A DNA stretch of 64,000 nt from Saccharomycopsis malanga (lineage: Eukaryota; Ascomycota; Saccharomycetes; Ascoideales; Saccharomycopsidaceae): positions 124,001 to 188,000 of the forward strand of contig CP025321.1 in the NCBI GenBank assembly GCA_004014935.1, read 5' to 3'. This document shows, in pieces, positions 61,726 through 64,000 of this stretch. The position numbers were made by a program, and so were the translations under genes. The number at the start of each line of letters is the position of its first letter. Position 1 is the first letter of the stretch. The notes under the pieces are model-generated. The model was not told the origin of the DNA. It was given only the letters and a program-made list of their open reading frames with translations, and searched no databases.

Positions 61726-62893
61726 ATGCCATGGACGTTACATTATAAAGACCATCAAGTTGGATTGATATATACTGCTTGAAACATCGACTGATAAATA
61801 TCGATGAAACTATTTAAATTTTCACAGAATGTTGGTATCATTTCATCAAAAAGGCTAGCGTGCATACATGTATGACCATTTAGAACCATACATCACTTTC
61901 AGACACGAAAAAGCTCACTAAAATTATTATTACATAACTTGCTAGTCAACTTGAAGTCTTAACAACATAGTGCTCTTTATGTTAGACAAGCCAATGATAC
62001 TGATCTTTTACCTGCTAATCATCATAGTATTATAATCTATATCGAGACCTTGCATCATTATTCACTTGTACATTCTAATACTAATACTGTCTTATTCGGG
62101 CTGTTTCGTCTCATATAACTCATATATGAGTTATAGCTCTATCATATTCTGGTAAAGGAGTACTTTTGACCTGCAGGTCTAGAGCCTGGAAAGTCCGAAA
62201 ATGACGTAAGTCAAAGGAGAAAATGTGGAGCGCGAGTGCTAGGTGCGCACGCATGCGCGTCAACGAGACAGCCCAAAATTTTGGTAGTTTCAACTAACAA
62301 GGATTGGACAGAGGCCAGCCACTCTTGGCGTCCCTCGACTAATTCAATTATGTTTTGTCCGTGACCGATTCTGGTCCAAAAGGGTAGTGCGAGGCTATTG
62401 TTTGACTTAATGTCCGGTCAGGTAGACAATTTGTCGATGTCCTGCAGGACAAGGTTACGTAATTGTACAGGATGTTGCATTGCATCATGCACACCCCTCA
62501 ACATTTGATGATTAGAGGCAAGAATTTCAAAGCCTGGAAAGCCATAATGGTTTTTTTCAGTTACTGTCACTGAGCCATCTATGAAATTCTATAGACAGCT
62601 TTTGATGTTGCTAACCTCAACTTTGTCCAGGAAAAATAGTATAGGCTAAGTAAAGACAATGCACGGGCTGTATGGAATGCATGTACGTCCCAATTGGGTA
62701 ATGCACAATCTGGGGTATAAGCATTGTTTGCCAACATGAATCTTAGAGTTGTATACTTTTACTCCATGAGTTTTTGTTCTTGCTGGTTTGCCATATAAAA
62801 GAGAATAATCCATATTTAATCATGGAGCAATTGATGTAAGTATTGAAAGTTATTTAGATTTTGTTTAATATCGATTTCTTTGCTTTTTTCAAC

Positions 62894-64000
62894 ATGAGTC
62901 TTTCGGATAAAACCAACGACAAACATATAGAACGCACTAGTATTAATAGTGGAGCCAACAATTCCTATAGGAATATGGAAAAAGATGTACGGACGTCGTT
63001 CATGGGGTTTAGAGGCAACAGGTTGAATAATGCAGTGTCATTTTTTGCAGGCATGGGGTTTTTATTATTTGGTTATGACCAAGGAGTTATGAGTTCATTG
63101 CTTACATTAAAATCGTTTAGAGAAGTTTTCACAGATATTGACACCAAGTTGCATCCAGAACGCTCTACTTACCAAGGCACAGTGGTAGCAATTTATGAAA
63201 TAGGCTGTTTGGCAGGGGCGTGCCTTACTATGGCAATTGGGGACAAGTTGGGCCGTCGTAAAACAATTTTTATTGGCTGTGTTATTATGGTTATTGGAGC
63301 AGCTATACAAGCAGCTTCATATTCCACAGGGCAACTTGTGGCTGGTAGAATCATAACTGGAATAGGAAATGGGTTAAATACTTCTACAGTACCTGTGTGG
63401 CAGAGCGAGTGTGCTAAACCAGAGAAAAGAGGTACTTTGGTAATGTTGCAAGGCTCTTTAGTTACTTGTGGGCTTATGATCTCCTATTGGGTTGATTTTG
63501 GCTTTTATTTTGTTGGCCACAGCTCTGTTTCTTGGAGATTTCCACTTGCATTCCAAATCCTCTTCCCTTTGATTATTCTTCCCTTTATTATGAAAATGCC
63601 GGAATCCCCTAGATGGTTAATGAAAAAGGACCAAGTTGAGGAGGCAAGAGCCGTGTTTTCTGCTTTAGATGATGTTCCTCTTGATGACCCAGTGATTTCC
63701 CGAGAAATTGACGAGATTTCTGCTGCCTTGGCTGCTGAATTGGAGTTGTCAAAAGGAGGTAGTAACGGAGCCAGAGCTCAGTTTAGACAAATGTTCAAGC
63801 AAGGGGAAGCCAGAAACTTTCATAGAACCATGTTGGGCTATTGGTCTCAAGCCATGCAACAGATTTCAGGCATCAATTCTATCAGTTATTATGCTGCCTT
63901 GATCTTTGAAGAATATATTCATATGAATCCATTGAATTCCAGAATTTTGGCTGCTTGTAATGGCACTGAATACTTTTTGATATCATGGGTAGCTTTTTAC
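62894..64000 (+). CDS. STL1-like sugar/glycerol symporter, N-terminal part
   Basis: Incomplete at the right edge: 369 codons are present of an expected 550 or so. This is an MFS sugar-porter protein. Motifs are GYDQGVMSSLL in TM1, the loop 2-3 motif GDKLGRRKT, GRIITGIGNGLNTSTVPVWQ after TM4, MPESPRWLM at the end of the first half (PESPR motif), and AMQQISGINSISYYAA in TM7. NTSTVPVWQSE is close to the S. cerevisiae Stl1 glycerol/H+ symporter sequence, so a glycerol or related polyol transporter is the best guess. The ATG at 62894 is the first in frame. Confidence 0.88.
   Translation, partial: MSLSDKTNDKHIERTSINSGANNSYRNMEKDVRTSFMGFRGNRLNNAVSFFAGMGFLLFGYDQGVMSSLLTLKSFREVFTDIDTKLHPERSTYQGTVVAIYEIGCLAGACLTMAIGDKLGRRKTIFIGCVIMVIGAAIQAASYSTGQLVAGRIITGIGNGLNTSTVPVWQSECAKPEKRGTLVMLQGSLVTCGLMISYWVDFGFYFVGHSSVSWRFPLAFQILFPLIILPFIMKMPESPRWLMKKDQVEEARAVFSALDDVPLDDPVISREIDEISAALAAELELSKGGSNGARAQFRQMFKQGEARNFHRTMLGYWSQAMQQISGINSISYYAALIFEEYIHMNPLNSRILAACNGTEYFLISWVAFY

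Larger units (their letters stand above)
61265..62893 (+). promoter_or_regulatory. Spacer with repeats, palindromes and STL1-like promoter
   Basis: The left part holds repeat copies E and E'. The right part looks like a promoter. It has a perfect 22-bp palindrome at 62114-62135, GACCTGCAGGTC at 62168-62179, an ATF/CRE-like TGACGTAA at 62202-62209, an 18-bp purine/pyrimidine-alternating tract at 62243-62260, and TGTCCTGCAGGACA at 62438-62451. GCCTGGAAAG occurs near 62184 and again near 62532. A TATA box lies at 62794-62801. A five-codon uORF (62822-62839) lies between the TATA box and the main ATG. Confidence 0.55.

Noticed and set aside
62822-62896. GTAAGT after a short ATG frame upstream of the STL1-like gene, as a first exon plus intron
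   Set aside because: No branch point and no acceptor that keeps the conserved start. A five-codon uORF is the simpler reading.

Overview
This window is nuclear DNA from a budding yeast. It holds 22 complete protein genes and one cut off at the right edge, all apparently without introns, in AT-rich spacers of 0.2 to 1.6 kb plus one much larger gap. The gene set (RAD2, FRA1, TAF12, KRI1, URE2, JJJ1, ULP1, ALG11, PAM17, PEX5, a PTEN-type TEP1, LAP2) is typically saccharomycete. TTG dominates for leucine and CTG is rare. At codon 573 of ULP1 a CTG falls where the S. cerevisiae protein, as I recall it, has serine. I therefore infer a CTG-Ser clade relative of Candida, Debaryomyces or Scheffersomyces; the species is not determined.

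Layout. 0-5.4 kb: a possible kinetochore gene and RAD2, divergent from a 207-bp promoter with an MCB site. 5.7-13.3 kb: FRA1, a Dsc2-like rhomboid pseudoprotease and TAF12. 13.9-19.5 kb: KRI1 and URE2 (divergent), then JJJ1. 20.2-25.9 kb: ULP1 and a C-terminal-type Pumilio gene with a long leader. 26.5-31.6 kb: about 5.1 kb with no credible gene, a candidate centromere or gene graveyard. 31.7-46.6 kb: a vacuolar MFS transporter, a gene combining two cNMP-binding domains with an F-box and LRRs, a large Ste5/Far1-type scaffold, and ALG11. 47.2-61.3 kb: an unknown single-TM protein, PAM17, an FAH-fold enzyme, PEX5, TEP1, an unknown Ser-rich protein behind an ATG-free leader, and LAP2. 62.9 kb to the edge: the start of an STL1-like glycerol/sugar symporter.

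The genes form no operon or single pathway. Links visible in the sequence are an MCB box over RAD2, PAC- and RRPE-like sites over KRI1, a FarA/Ctf1-type CCTCGG site over PEX5, and an ATF/CRE-like site upstream of the STL1-like gene.

Most unusual signals: (1) a dispersed repeat of about 85-130 bp with at least six, probably eight, copies, every one in the 3' flank of a gene; (2) a 788-nt ATG-free tract before an unknown gene, and a similar ATG-poor tract before the Pumilio gene; (3) the large gene-free interval; (4) the cNMP/F-box/LRR protein; (5) a triplet of GGWCCGGA sites in the PAM17 promoter and large palindromes upstream of the STL1-like gene. Frames are called from the first in-frame ATG; several longer open frames begin only at TTG or GTG and were trimmed.
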